A stretch of 64,000 nucleotides of DNA, taken from Rhodothermia bacterium (GTDB lineage: Bacteria > Bacteroidota > Rhodothermia > Rhodothermales > UBA2364). A program made the translations under genes and the position numbers. Below the pieces are notes generated by a model that saw only the letters and a program-made list of their open reading frames with translations, was not told the origin of the DNA and did no database searches. Positions 46,006-54,485 of this stretch are shown here, piece after piece (the stretch's first letter is position 1; every line of letters starts with the position of its first letter). The stretch covers positions 1-64,000 of the forward strand of contig JAFLBZ010000025.1 of assembly GCA_017303715.1 (NCBI GenBank), given 5' to 3'.

Positions 46006-47724
46006 ATGAAACCGACTCGACTTCTCTGCATCGCCGTTCTGGGACTCATTTTCTTGTTTCAGGCTGGCTTGGCACAGACCGACTCCACTCAAACCATTTT
46101 TTTGCGTAAAGCCCAAGCCAAGATGGTAGCCGCTCTCCAAAATGCAGTACCTGTGATTAAGTTGGAAAACTTGACAGCCCAACAACAATTTGCACAGGAA
46201 GTGGCGCTTCAACATCCTTTCTTTAAGCAAAACCTGTTCGAGAAAGACACCAATAAACCCCTACGGAACGAGATTTTTGGCATATATCAAGCACGTCCCA
46301 CCGATTATCGCTCCGAGCAAATTGCAGCAGCCTGTGCTTCGGGGGGCTGTTATCGGGTGGAGATGTACAATTATCCGCTGAACATCACAACGATTGGTCT
46401 GGTGAATACCGCATCGAACACGATGTTGGATGGCTATATCATGAACCAAGCACAGCCCAATATTCCTGCTTTTCTGAAAGATGTGGCATTAGAGATTGCC
46501 GTAAATGCGCCAGAAGTGGCAACGGCTTTGGGGTTTAAACCCAGTACAGATCAAGCCTTGATGTCTGACACCAAAACAGCCCTCAACCAAACCCGTTGCG
46601 AGCGCTCCAAAAACCTTTGCGTGGCCCCAACTTTTGTAAAAGGAGACCGCGCTCTTTGGGCGATTGTGAACCTAACAGAGATGAAATTGGTGGGCGTCCG
46701 TTGGACCAATGTGGGAACACCCGGCCCTGCTCCACAAATGACGGAGCGCAAATTCCAGAACGAAGAAATCACCGAAAAATACTGCACGCTACCGCTTTCC
46801 ATCGAACGTAATGGCTGGAAGATGAACTACATCATCACCAGTTCGGATGGCCTACAGGTCTCGAATGCCTCGTTCAATAGCAAGCCCGTTATTGATAGTG
46901 CAAAATTGGTGGATTGGCACGTAAGCTACTCTGAACCAGAAGGATTTGGGTATAGCGATGCCATTGGTTGCCCCTATTTTAGCACGGCAGCCGTGATCGC
47001 CATAGATCCGCCCGTAGTGAGCGACCTTTTGGAGAATGGCAAAACCATTGGTTTTACGATCGTCCAAGATTTCTTTAGCGAATTGTGGCCACAAGCCTGT
47101 AACTATAAATACCAACAACGCTTTGAGTTCTATGAGGATGGGCGATTCCGCGTTTCTGCCGCCAATCATGGGCGCGGATGTGGCAACAATGGAACCTACC
47201 GACCCGTAACCCGCATTGCCTTCCCCACAAAGCCTTATACCTTCTCGGAATGGCAAAATGGTAAGTGGATTTCTTGGAAAACCGAAAAATGGCAACGCCA
47301 AAAACCCACAACCCCTTATACCAAAGAAGGCTACCAATACAAAGTGAATGATACCGCCGGAAATGGGTTCTACATCGCCGCCAACAATGGGCAACTCTAC
47401 AACCATCAACGAAGCGATAATGCTTATGTATTTGTAACCAAACGTAATCCCGCAAAAGACGAGGGCGACTCGGACTTGATTACCATTGGGCCTTGTTGTA
47501 ATTCCGATCATCAGCAAGGACCGGAGAAGTTTATGGTTCCGCCAGAGTCTATCAGCAAAGCACCCTTGGTCATGTGGTACGTTCCCCAAATTCGCAATGA
47601 CGACACTCCCGGACGCGAATTTTGCTGGGCAGATAGCTACATCAACGAGCAGGGGGTATATGCCACCCGAACGTATCCGTGCCTTTCCGGGCCAATGTTT
47701 GTGCCGCTTAAACTTAAGCCATAG
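46006..47724 (+). CDS. Secreted copper-amine-oxidase-like protein with altered metal site
   Basis: 572 residues with a signal peptide (IAVLGLIFLFQAGLAQ). From about residue 250 it resembles the copper amine oxidase catalytic domain: RNGWKMNYIITSSDGLQVSN, then LVDWHVSYSEPEGFGYSD, and CNYKYQQRFEFYEDGRFRVS. In true enzymes the Tyr of an N-Y-(D/E)-Y motif becomes topaquinone; here N366-Y367-K368-Y369 keeps the Tyr but not the acidic residue. The downstream His-x-His copper ligands are replaced: the matching stretch reads NGTYRPVTRIAF (Y398). It is Cys-rich (CASGGC, GPCCN), fitting a disulfide-bonded exported protein. This is recognition of a remote pattern by eye. A structural role, or a cofactor made without copper, are alternatives. 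Confidence 0.55.
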   Translation: MKPTRLLCIAVLGLIFLFQAGLAQTDSTQTIFLRKAQAKMVAALQNAVPVIKLENLTAQQQFAQEVALQHPFFKQNLFEKDTNKPLRNEIFGIYQARPTDYRSEQIAAACASGGCYRVEMYNYPLNITTIGLVNTASNTMLDGYIMNQAQPNIPAFLKDVALEIAVNAPEVATALGFKPSTDQALMSDTKTALNQTRCERSKNLCVAPTFVKGDRALWAIVNLTEMKLVGVRWTNVGTPGPAPQMTERKFQNEEITEKYCTLPLSIERNGWKMNYIITSSDGLQVSNASFNSKPVIDSAKLVDWHVSYSEPEGFGYSDAIGCPYFSTAAVIAIDPPVVSDLLENGKTIGFTIVQDFFSELWPQACNYKYQQRFEFYEDGRFRVSAANHGRGCGNNGTYRPVTRIAFPTKPYTFSEWQNGKWISWKTEKWQRQKPTTPYTKEGYQYKVNDTAGNGFYIAANNGQLYNHQRSDNAYVFVTKRNPAKDEGDSDLITIGPCCNSDHQQGPEKFMVPPESISKAPLVMWYVPQIRNDDTPGREFCWADSYINEQGVYATRTYPCLSGPMFVPLKLKP

Positions 47725-47784
47725 TCCAATATTTTGTCGCTTGTATGAGCGGTTAAATCACGTAAAAACAAGTACTAAACCTGT

Positions 47785-48750
47785 ATGAACATGAAGCATC
47801 TGCTGAAAGGTCTTGTATGGATGGGGCTGTTTTTGGTAACGGCTCATCTGGTCTTTGCACAAAATGCGCCACCAATGACATCACCCGCAAAAGGCCAACC
47901 AGACTGCCGGCGATCGCCCGCTTTTACCCGAAATACCAATATAGATCCGCTGCGTTCGGCCTTCAGTACATCCAATATGCAATACGTTGGGCTGATTTAT
48001 ACAGAGATAAACCTGCCTAATACACCCCCTCAAGACCCAAGTCAAAAACTTAAGGTCTATCAACATCCATCATGGAAAATGGCGGGGTACTTTGGCCCGA
48101 TGATTATTGATGCGGCTGGAAATATCTTTTTGGCTCCGTTACCCTTTGTAAACCTTTACCGCAACAAGCCTTCGCAGCAAAATATGCTTTATCGTGTTGA
48201 ACCAATCACCGCCGCACTGAAAAGCTATTTTACCTTTCCGACAGTTCATAAACCAAACGAACAAAATCCGTATGGGATTCTTGGGATGGGCTACGACTGC
48301 GAGTCCAAGATTATTTACGCCAGTTCGGTACAAGGTTCTGATCGGACGAATGAACGAGGACGGATTTATGCGCTCAAAACGGGTGATAAGCCCGTCATCT
48401 TAGACGTAATCCCCGATGTAGATGCGTTTGGGATCGGAATTTTTACGTTTGAAGGCAAAAAACGGATGATCTTTGGGAAAGCCCGAACGCCAGAAATCTA
48501 TATGGTAGCGCTGACGCCAGAGGGAACGTTTGAGGGAAAACCAGAATTTGTTCTCTCGCTCGAAGGTGTTGGAGCGCGTGGGGATGACCGCGCCCGCAAA
48601 ATCCGAGTGGCAGAAAATGGCGACCTCACGATAAACGGCGTTGAATTTTATTTTAACCTGATTGCGCCCTCAGAACGCCAAGAAACACCCTATACCTTTC
48701 GCTACGATCCTCGCCAAAAAGCATGGGTACTGATCAAAATTGGGCATTAA
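47785..48750 (+). CDS. Secreted protein of unknown function, possible beta-propeller
   Basis: 321 residues with a clear signal peptide (GLVWMGLFLVTAHLVFAQ). The mature chain shows repeating strand-turn units with DAAGNIF, ESKIIYASS, GRIYALKTG and EIYMVALTPEGT, the kind of pattern seen in six- or seven-blade propellers such as NHL or SMP-30 proteins. I do not recognise a specific family. It follows the amine-oxidase-like gene by 60 bp on the same strand, so the three genes from the di-heme peroxidase onward look like one unit. In methylamine dehydrogenase the large subunit is a propeller, an analogy rather than homology evidence. Confidence 0.6.
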   Translation: MNMKHLLKGLVWMGLFLVTAHLVFAQNAPPMTSPAKGQPDCRRSPAFTRNTNIDPLRSAFSTSNMQYVGLIYTEINLPNTPPQDPSQKLKVYQHPSWKMAGYFGPMIIDAAGNIFLAPLPFVNLYRNKPSQQNMLYRVEPITAALKSYFTFPTVHKPNEQNPYGILGMGYDCESKIIYASSVQGSDRTNERGRIYALKTGDKPVILDVIPDVDAFGIGIFTFEGKKRMIFGKARTPEIYMVALTPEGTFEGKPEFVLSLEGVGARGDDRARKIRVAENGDLTINGVEFYFNLIAPSERQETPYTFRYDPRQKAWVLIKIGH

Positions 48751-48783
48751 TCGGCGGCAGACTTTACCTCTACCCAAAAAACA

Positions 48784-49404
48784 ATGAATCCTGACGTAGA
48801 TATTTACTTTGAAGAAGGCTGTGGCCGATGCACTTTGGCCGCTACACCCGACTGCAAGGTGCATTTATGGCCTCGGGAATTGGCCTTACTGCGGACGATT
48901 GTTCTAAAGTGTGGCCTTACCGAGGTGCGAAAGTGGGGTGTCCCGTGTTATACCTACAATGGTAACAATGTTGTCCTCATCGGTGCTTTCAAAGATAATT
49001 GTGTACTGAGTTTTTTTAAAGGTTCTTTGCTACGCGACGAAGCAGGATTGCTGCAAAAGGCGGGAGAACAATCACAAATTGCGCGCGTCATCCGGTTTAC
49101 AAGCCTTCGACAGGTACAAGAACAATTAGATGTCCTGAAAGCCTATCTTTATGAAGCAATCGAGGTGGAAAAAGCAAACCTAAAAGTAGCACGTAAACCC
49201 ATTGGGGAATACGAGATTCCAGAAGAACTGCAAGCAAAATTTACCCTTTTTCCGGCATTCGAGGATGCTTTTCGTGCCTTAACACCCGGACGACAAAGGG
49301 GCTATTTAATTCATTTTGCATCTGCAAAACAAGCCCAAACCCGCGCAACCCGTATAGACAAATACATGCCCAAAATCATGCAGGGCAAAGGGATGATGGA
49401 TTGA
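48784..49404 (+). CDS. DUF1801/YdeI-type protein
   Basis: 206 residues. The first half (about 20-115) has the DUF1801 fold pattern: RELALLRTIVLKCGLTEVRK, GVPCYTYNGNNVVLIGAFKD, and SFFKGSLLRDEAGLL. The C-terminal half, from IPEELQAKFTLFPAFEDAF to GYLIHFASAKQAQTRATRI, matches the YdeI/OmpD-associated extension. Family members are small soluble proteins of unclear role; in some species they are linked to resistance to cationic peptides. It follows the secreted trio but is not exported. Confidence 0.8.
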   Translation: MNPDVDIYFEEGCGRCTLAATPDCKVHLWPRELALLRTIVLKCGLTEVRKWGVPCYTYNGNNVVLIGAFKDNCVLSFFKGSLLRDEAGLLQKAGEQSQIARVIRFTSLRQVQEQLDVLKAYLYEAIEVEKANLKVARKPIGEYEIPEELQAKFTLFPAFEDAFRALTPGRQRGYLIHFASAKQAQTRATRIDKYMPKIMQGKGMMD

Positions 49405-49439
49405 GGCTGCATGTGGATAAAAATGCGTAGAAAACCGCT

Positions 49440-49573
49440 CCCAAACGAGCAGCCCAGCCCCGTAGGGGTGGCATCTTCATAGAAATCTGTCATCAAACGA
49501 GCAGCCCAGCCCCGTAGGGGTGACATCTTCATAGAAACCCGTTTCCAGCGCACGGTATAAACGTTGGGGATCG
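49440..49573 (+). repeat. Tandem leader elements of repeat block 3
   Basis: Two copies of a roughly 53-bp unit, with AACGAGCAGCCCAGCCCCGT and GGGGTGGCATCTTCATAGAAA, run in direct orientation. Each forms a CCCC-GTA-GGGG hairpin. The second leads into block 3. Similar units recur at 49835-50010. Confidence 0.8.
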
Positions 49574-49831
49574 TTCAGGGCTAAAGCCCAATGCTATTTC
49601 GGAGCCTACTACCCCGCCCTAAAGGACGGAGTTAATATCGCATTATCCGTAGTTCTTGCTTGATGCCTACGCCCTGAAGGACGGGTTAATGTAGCATTTG
49701 GCTTTGTTTTTGCTTGCTTTACATCTCCATTCAGACGAGCGACGTTGCCATATGCTCTCCGGCATCACATTAACCCCATGCTTCAGCGTGGGGTTTTCTG
49801 CAACGGTCACCACTTTCGGCTTTAGCCATGA
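49574..49831 (+). repeat. Palindromic repeat block 3
   Basis: 258 bp bounded by TTCAGGGCTAAAGCC and the inverted GGCTTTAGCCATGA (one base changed). It holds CCGCCCTAAAGGACGG-type hairpins and the CCCCATGC-TTCA-GCGTGGGG hairpin near the right end, as in the blocks near 36 kb. Confidence 0.85.
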
Positions 49832-50010
49832 CAAAGCCCAGCCCCGTAGGGGTGGCATCATCGTAGAAATCCGTCATCAAACGAGCAGCCCAGCCCCGTA
49901 GGGGTGGCATCTTCATAGAAATCTGTCATCAAACGAACAGCCCAGCCCCATCGGGGTGACATCTTCATAGAAATCCGTTTCCAGCGCACGGCATTCACGC
50001 TAGATGATCG

Positions 50011-50408
50011 TTCAGGGCTAAAGCCCAATGCTATTTCGGAGCCTACTACTCCGCCCTAAAGGACGGAGTTAATCGCTTTACTTCTCGTCTCTGGCAAGCT
50101 ATTGCTTTTGGGTTTGTACGCCGACTACTCCGCCCTAAAGGACGGAGTTAATCGCTTTACTTCTCGTCTCTGGCAAGCTATTGCTTTTGGGTTTGTACGC
50201 CGACTACTCCGCCCTAAAGGATGGAGTTAATCGCTTTACTTCTCGTCTCTGGCGAGCTATTGCTTTTGGTTGTTCATATCTCCGCCCTAAAGCACGGGTT
50301 AATGTAGCATTTGGCTTTGTTTTTGCTTGCTTTACATCTCTATTCAGACGAGCGGTGTTGCCATATGCTCTCCGGCATCACATTAACCCCATGCTTCAGC
50401 GTGAGGTT
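50011..50408 (+). repeat. Palindromic repeat block 4, right boundary lost
   Basis: It begins with the same TTCAGGGCTAAAGCC boundary and contains the tandem array described next. The AACCCCATGCTTCAGCGTGAGG hairpin near the right end has one arm base changed and no closing GGCTTTAGCCCTGA follows. The block was probably cut when the neighbouring terminator region was joined to it. Confidence 0.8.
50051..50275 (+). repeat. 79-bp tandem repeat array inside block 4
   Basis: Units beginning CCGCCCTAAAGGACGGAGTT start at 50051, 50130 and 50209, a strict 79-bp period. The first two copies are identical over the unit; the third has single-base changes and fades after about 65 bp. Each unit carries the CCGCCCT hairpin. 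Confidence 0.9.
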
Positions 50409-50419
50409 TGGTTGCGAGA

Positions 50420-50453
50420 CAAAAAAGGCTGCTCCGAGATTAGGAACAGCCTT
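50420..50453 (-). terminator. Rho-independent terminator of the lipoprotein gene pair
   Basis: On the minus strand AAGGCTGTTCC pairs with CGGAGCAGCCTT (mismatch near the loop) and is followed by TTTTTT. It lies just past the stop codon of the first lipoprotein gene. Confidence 0.85.
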
Positions 50454-50475
50454 ACCATAAACGATAGGAAGGTGT

Positions 50476-51378
50476 TTAGAACAAACCAGCGGGTAGGGGT
50501 TCGTTCACCTTCGCATCAACCAATTTCAGCCCTTGTTCTACACGATTGGCCGTTGTTTTGGCCAATTGTTGTTCATTCCGCGCAATCATTTTGCGGGCTT
50601 GTTCTTGTTGCTCTTTGGTGGGCAACTGTGGAATCATCTGCTTATTGGCCTCCAACTCTTTGGTGATTTGGGCTTTATCGGCATCCGAAAGCCCAATACC
50701 CTCGCCTTCCATCAACAAGACGGTTTCAAACGGAATCATCAATCCTTTTACATTGCGGAAGTCGCGCCAGATAGAGGTAACCGTAGCAGTTTTGTTTTTG
50801 TCCTTGACTTTCTCGGTGATCGTCGAGCGGATTTGCCGGATAAAGCCCTGTTTTTGATCTACATAGACCCGGACTTGCTCGATCTTGGCAGATTTAGGCA
50901 TCCCTGCAAACGCCATACTTCCCATTGCCCCTACACTTGAGGTCGGCATGGCCAACACATAGGTATCTGCGCCATCTACTTTTTCGGGTTTATCAAGGGT
51001 TGCATTTTTTGCAATCCGTGTAATGGTGCTATCTGCCAAGCCCGCACAGGCTGCACGATCCCACATCTCATAGATATTTTGGTCGCCTACAGGAGTTTCC
51101 TTACCGTCTTGTTTGCGTGCTACACGGGTTTCTACACGGGCTTTGGTGCTACCCGCCACCAAGACTTTTTGGTTATAAATGGTGGCATCGTCTTCCAAGA
51201 CCAAGGCATATTGGTTAAATTTGCCCAACTCTTCGGAGCAATGGCTACGGACTTGTTTTAAAATATCTGCCGTGCTTATTTCTTTTGCGGCAGTTCCGCC
51301 ACCGCCACTATTAGAAGAGGGGTTACAGCCAGCCCATGCTAATGCCACAAAGAGGAAAGTAAAAATAGAATTTCTCAT
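50476..51378 (-). CDS. Lipoprotein of unknown function, paralog A
   Basis: 300 residues with a lipoprotein signal (FLFVALAWAGC, lipobox AWAGC) and a Gly/Ser-rich spacer. The body runs from DILKQVRSHCSEELGKFNQY through beta-rich stretches (DTYVLAMPTSSVG, KGLMIPFETVLLMEGEGIGL) to a long charged helix and the tail NEPLPAGLF. The fold pattern resembles LolA/LppX-like outer-membrane lipoprotein sorting proteins, which bind lipids in a half-barrel. The neighbouring gene 30 bp upstream encodes a clear paralog. A function in lipid or lipoprotein handling is plausible only. Confidence 0.65.
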   Translation of the reverse strand: MRNSIFTFLFVALAWAGCNPSSNSGGGGTAAKEISTADILKQVRSHCSEELGKFNQYALVLEDDATIYNQKVLVAGSTKARVETRVARKQDGKETPVGDQNIYEMWDRAACAGLADSTITRIAKNATLDKPEKVDGADTYVLAMPTSSVGAMGSMAFAGMPKSAKIEQVRVYVDQKQGFIRQIRSTITEKVKDKNKTATVTSIWRDFRNVKGLMIPFETVLLMEGEGIGLSDADKAQITKELEANKQMIPQLPTKEQQEQARKMIARNEQQLAKTTANRVEQGLKLVDAKVNEPLPAGLF

Positions 51379-51407
51379 GAATAAATATAGTTGTAAGTTG
51401 TAAAAAA

Positions 51408-52418
51408 TCAGTTGGATAACCCTTGCATATTGGGTGGTTTAGGCGGTATGGCTGGTGCATTGGGATTAAACAAGCCATCTGGAACGCCCTTGTTGACTTG
51501 AATGTTTTTGAGGTACACTTGTTCTGTCATTTTACCTTGTTGCAAGGCGCGTAGTTGGTCTTCGGTGCGGAGGATGTCGGTTTGGAGGGCTTCTAAAGCC
51601 ATACTTTTATCTTTTTCAGAGAGTTGTATTTGCCCTGACTCCACTTCCCGGACTTGCTGGCGCATTTCTGCAAGCATTTGATCAATCTGGCTTTTTTCTT
51701 CTGGAGACAGGCTCACCCCTTCGCCAGTGATCACGGTTTCTCGGCGTTGCCAAAAGTACATTCCGCCAAAGCGCACTGGTTCTTTCCATGTAATCATAAC
51801 CGTAACGGGTTTGCCTTTAGTCTCGGCTTTCCCTTCAAGTCGGCGGATCATCCAGTTGTTGGGATCCACATAGACCAAAAGCGGGCCAGTTCCGGTGGTT
51901 TGGGTATCATAAAACAATGAACGTCCTTCTTCTGTTGTGAAGAGTTCTTTACGATCCACACTTAGTACATAGCACAATACGTCATCCACAAAGGCTGTTT
52001 CTTTTGCCGTAAAGAATCCCGCAATTTTTTCTGGTTTTTTCAGATTGGCGAAGCCACCTCGGTTCCAAATCTCAAACTGATTTCCGCGATAGGTGATCCG
52101 TTGGCGTCCGGGCGTTACACGATTGGTGGTAAATGCGTTTAAGACGGAGTCTGCGTCCGCTTTTTCTTTACGCACATAAATGCTCAGGTCTTCATCGGTG
52201 GCATATGAGAAGTTGTGGATCGGTAGCAGTTCTTTTTGGTGGTACGCCTGCATTTTCTGCAAGATGGCGACGGGCTGAAGTGGGGGCAACGTGGTTGCCG
52301 CAGTCTTGGCTTTGGTTGTCTTGCCAGAGGCTGGTGCCTCGGTGGGTTGGGCACAGGCAGAAAGCGCAAAACAGCTCACAAACACGAGACAAGACAAAAA
52401 TCCAAACGGAGCGTTCAT
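51408..52418 (-). CDS. Lipoprotein of unknown function, paralog B
   Basis: 336 residues with a lipoprotein signal (FVSCFALSAC) and an Ala/Thr-rich linker (about 25-45). It shares the layout of the downstream gene product: an AILQKMQAYHQKELLPIHNF start, an ETVITGEGVSLSPEEKSQID segment matching ETVLLMEGEGIGLSDADKAQ, a long helical region and the ending NKGVPDGLFNP (compare NEPLPAGLF). The two genes are therefore a tandem duplication that diverged. Function is unknown. Confidence 0.65.
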   Translation of the reverse strand: MNAPFGFLSCLVFVSCFALSACAQPTEAPASGKTTKAKTAATTLPPLQPVAILQKMQAYHQKELLPIHNFSYATDEDLSIYVRKEKADADSVLNAFTTNRVTPGRQRITYRGNQFEIWNRGGFANLKKPEKIAGFFTAKETAFVDDVLCYVLSVDRKELFTTEEGRSLFYDTQTTGTGPLLVYVDPNNWMIRRLEGKAETKGKPVTVMITWKEPVRFGGMYFWQRRETVITGEGVSLSPEEKSQIDQMLAEMRQQVREVESGQIQLSEKDKSMALEALQTDILRTEDQLRALQQGKMTEQVYLKNIQVNKGVPDGLFNPNAPAIPPKPPNMQGLSN

Positions 52419-52701
52419 AAGGGTTTTCGATTTACGGTAAGAACGTCAATATAGGCCATTATTCAGGGCGTTAAAAACAAAAAAACGGATAGGTGATATT
52501 TCGCGAAGGATTATAGATACCAATTCCCTTCAACAAGGTGTTCATTTTTTGCACTCTGCAAGTTGAAATGGTGTGGAGATTTTGGTCTAACGCCAACGTG
52601 GGTGCGTATCCCTCCACCAGCATGGTCTGCTTTGACACACAAACACCATGCGTATTGGCACTGTGGCTGCGCTCTTGGTGGAAATGGGATTCGGGCACAA
52701 C
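52419..52701. other. Intergenic region with no recognised feature
   Basis: Short ORFs exist on both strands but none has convincing codon use or a family motif. I see no terminator for the DUF58 gene upstream on the minus strand. Confidence 0.4.
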
Positions 52702-53634
52702 CTACATGAGCATTCTTCGCTTATTCAGATAATGCAACATCGCTTTGTCGTAAGAAGTCGCCGTATCCAACTCCACAAAATCAATGTTAAACTCGCGGCA
52801 TCGGCGGCGGAAGGACTCCGAAAAAGCAGATACGGCCTCGGTATAAGCATCTCGGATTTGTGCAGGTTGCAGGGTTAGGGTTTCTCCTGTTTCCATGTCT
52901 CGGAACACCATGGGTTGGTCTGGGAAGCGGAATTGCCGCTCGGTTCCAGATTCCAGAATGTGAAAGACCAAAACCTCGTGTTTGCGGTGACGGAGGTGCT
53001 TCAACGCACGCAATAATTCCTCATGTTCGCCTACATTCTCGAACAAGTCCGTCATAACCACCACCAATGCCCGTCGTGTAATGCGCTCGGCCACCTCGTG
53101 TAACGCCGTTGCAGCCGCCGTTTTCCGCGCATCCGGTTTTTGTATAAACTGCTCCAACTGTGCAAGCAAGCCCCGAACATGTTGACTTGTGGCTTTAGGC
53201 GGGATGTAGGTATGTACGTGCTCATCAAACCCAATGAGTCCGGTGGCATCCCGTTGTAAGGTCATCAGATAATGAAAAGCAGCTGCCAGATAAGACGCAT
53301 ATTCCAACTTGGTGACGCCATTCTGGTGTTTGTACTGCATGGAAGAAGAAGTGTCTAAGACAACATATTGCCGGAGGTTTGTCTCTTCTTCATATTGCTT
53401 TACGTGGTATCGTCCGGTTTTACCATACACTTTCCAATCAATGTGCCGCAATTCATCGCCGGGGTTATAGGGGCGATGTTCGGCAAACTCCACCGAGAAG
53501 CCGTGGTAAGGACTTTTGTGCAAACCCGTGATAAACCCTTCCACAATCATGCGGGCACGGAGTTCCATGTTTTTAAGCTGCGAAATGGTGGCCGGCTCTA
53601 AGAATCGGCGCGAACTTACGGGCGTTTCGATCAC
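52702..53634 (-). CDS. DUF58 domain protein
   Basis: 310 residues, start GTG. The N-terminal block HKSPYHGFSVEFAEHRPYNP with GDELRHIDWKVYGKTGRYHV is the DUF58 signature. A vWA-like core follows, with YVVLDTSSSMQYK resembling a MIDAS DxSxS site and RALVVVMTDLFENVGE as the second strand. DUF58 proteins are typically encoded with MoxR AAA ATPases and vWA proteins in chaperone-like modules. No MoxR gene is next to this copy, so its partner is elsewhere or lost. Confidence 0.88.
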   Translation of the reverse strand: MIETPVSSRRFLEPATISQLKNMELRARMIVEGFITGLHKSPYHGFSVEFAEHRPYNPGDELRHIDWKVYGKTGRYHVKQYEEETNLRQYVVLDTSSSMQYKHQNGVTKLEYASYLAAAFHYLMTLQRDATGLIGFDEHVHTYIPPKATSQHVRGLLAQLEQFIQKPDARKTAAATALHEVAERITRRALVVVMTDLFENVGEHEELLRALKHLRHRKHEVLVFHILESGTERQFRFPDQPMVFRDMETGETLTLQPAQIRDAYTEAVSAFSESFRRRCREFNIDFVELDTATSYDKAMLHYLNKRRMLM

Positions 53635-53793
53635 GAGTTTGGGTTTTTAGGGGAATAGGTTTACGAATACAAAACGCAAAGCCGTGGGCTTCGTTCCGTT
53701 AGGGGCAAGTTTTATGCCAATTAAAGCACTTGTATAGGCGATAAAAAAGGTTGTACCTTTGCCGATCCCATTATACACCCTAATCTTCATCGC

Positions 53794-54483
53794 ATGGAAT
53801 CCACTTTACCGCCATTTACGGGCTTTAGTCCTAAAGGGCTTCAATTATTACGTGACTTGGCAGAGAACAACAACCGAGAGTGGTTCGCCGCCCATAAACC
53901 TATCTTTGAAGCAGAACTCTTGACACCAATGCGCTCCTTGGTGGCCGAGGCGGGCAAGGAATGTCAAATGGCCGGACTTCCCTTGATTGGAGACCCGAAG
54001 AAGGGACTTTTTCGGATTTACCGCGACACCCGCTTTTCGGCAGATAAATCGCCATATAAAAACCACATTGGGGCAGTACTTTCAAAGGATGGTGGGACAA
54101 AAGGGATCGGAGATTTGTACATACACATCCAACCGAGCGAAATCTTTATTGGGGGCGGTTATTGGCATCCAGAACCGGACTTGCTGAAGAAGTTCCGCGA
54201 GCGCATCTCGGATGATCCTCATGCTTTTGTTCAAATGGCGACGCAATTGACGTTGGCCGAGATGCCTTTGATGACAGATGATGCCCTGAAAAGGCTCCCG
54301 AAAGGCTTTGAGCAAGAACAAGATAGCCCAGCGGCGGATTTTCTGAAATGGAAATCCTTTTTTTGCATGAGAAAATTACCGGACGCCGATGCCATGACGC
54401 CCGGTTTTGTGTATGAGGTGACCGATGCCGCGCGTACCATGCTCCCATTGTTGCAATATGGCTGGGAGATTCTGGCCGGATAG
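53794..54483 (+). CDS. DUF2461 family protein (TIGR02453)
   Basis: 229 residues. The start, FSPKGLQLLRDLAENNNREW with FAAHKPIFEAEL, and the central FRIYRDTRFSADKSPYKNHI and YIHIQPSEIFIGGGYWHPEP are hallmark DUF2461 stretches. Function in bacteria is not established. It converges with the thioredoxin gene, with a 2-bp gap. Confidence 0.88.
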   Translation: MESTLPPFTGFSPKGLQLLRDLAENNNREWFAAHKPIFEAELLTPMRSLVAEAGKECQMAGLPLIGDPKKGLFRIYRDTRFSADKSPYKNHIGAVLSKDGGTKGIGDLYIHIQPSEIFIGGGYWHPEPDLLKKFRERISDDPHAFVQMATQLTLAEMPLMTDDALKRLPKGFEQEQDSPAADFLKWKSFFCMRKLPDADAMTPGFVYEVTDAARTMLPLLQYGWEILAG

Positions 54484-54485
54484 CT

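Noticed and set aside
46852-47589. A 245-codon minus-strand frame
   Set aside because: Antisense to the amine-oxidase-like gene, no start context and no recognisable domain.
50051-50275. CRISPR array
   Set aside because: The 79-bp units follow one another without variable spacers and no cas gene is present.
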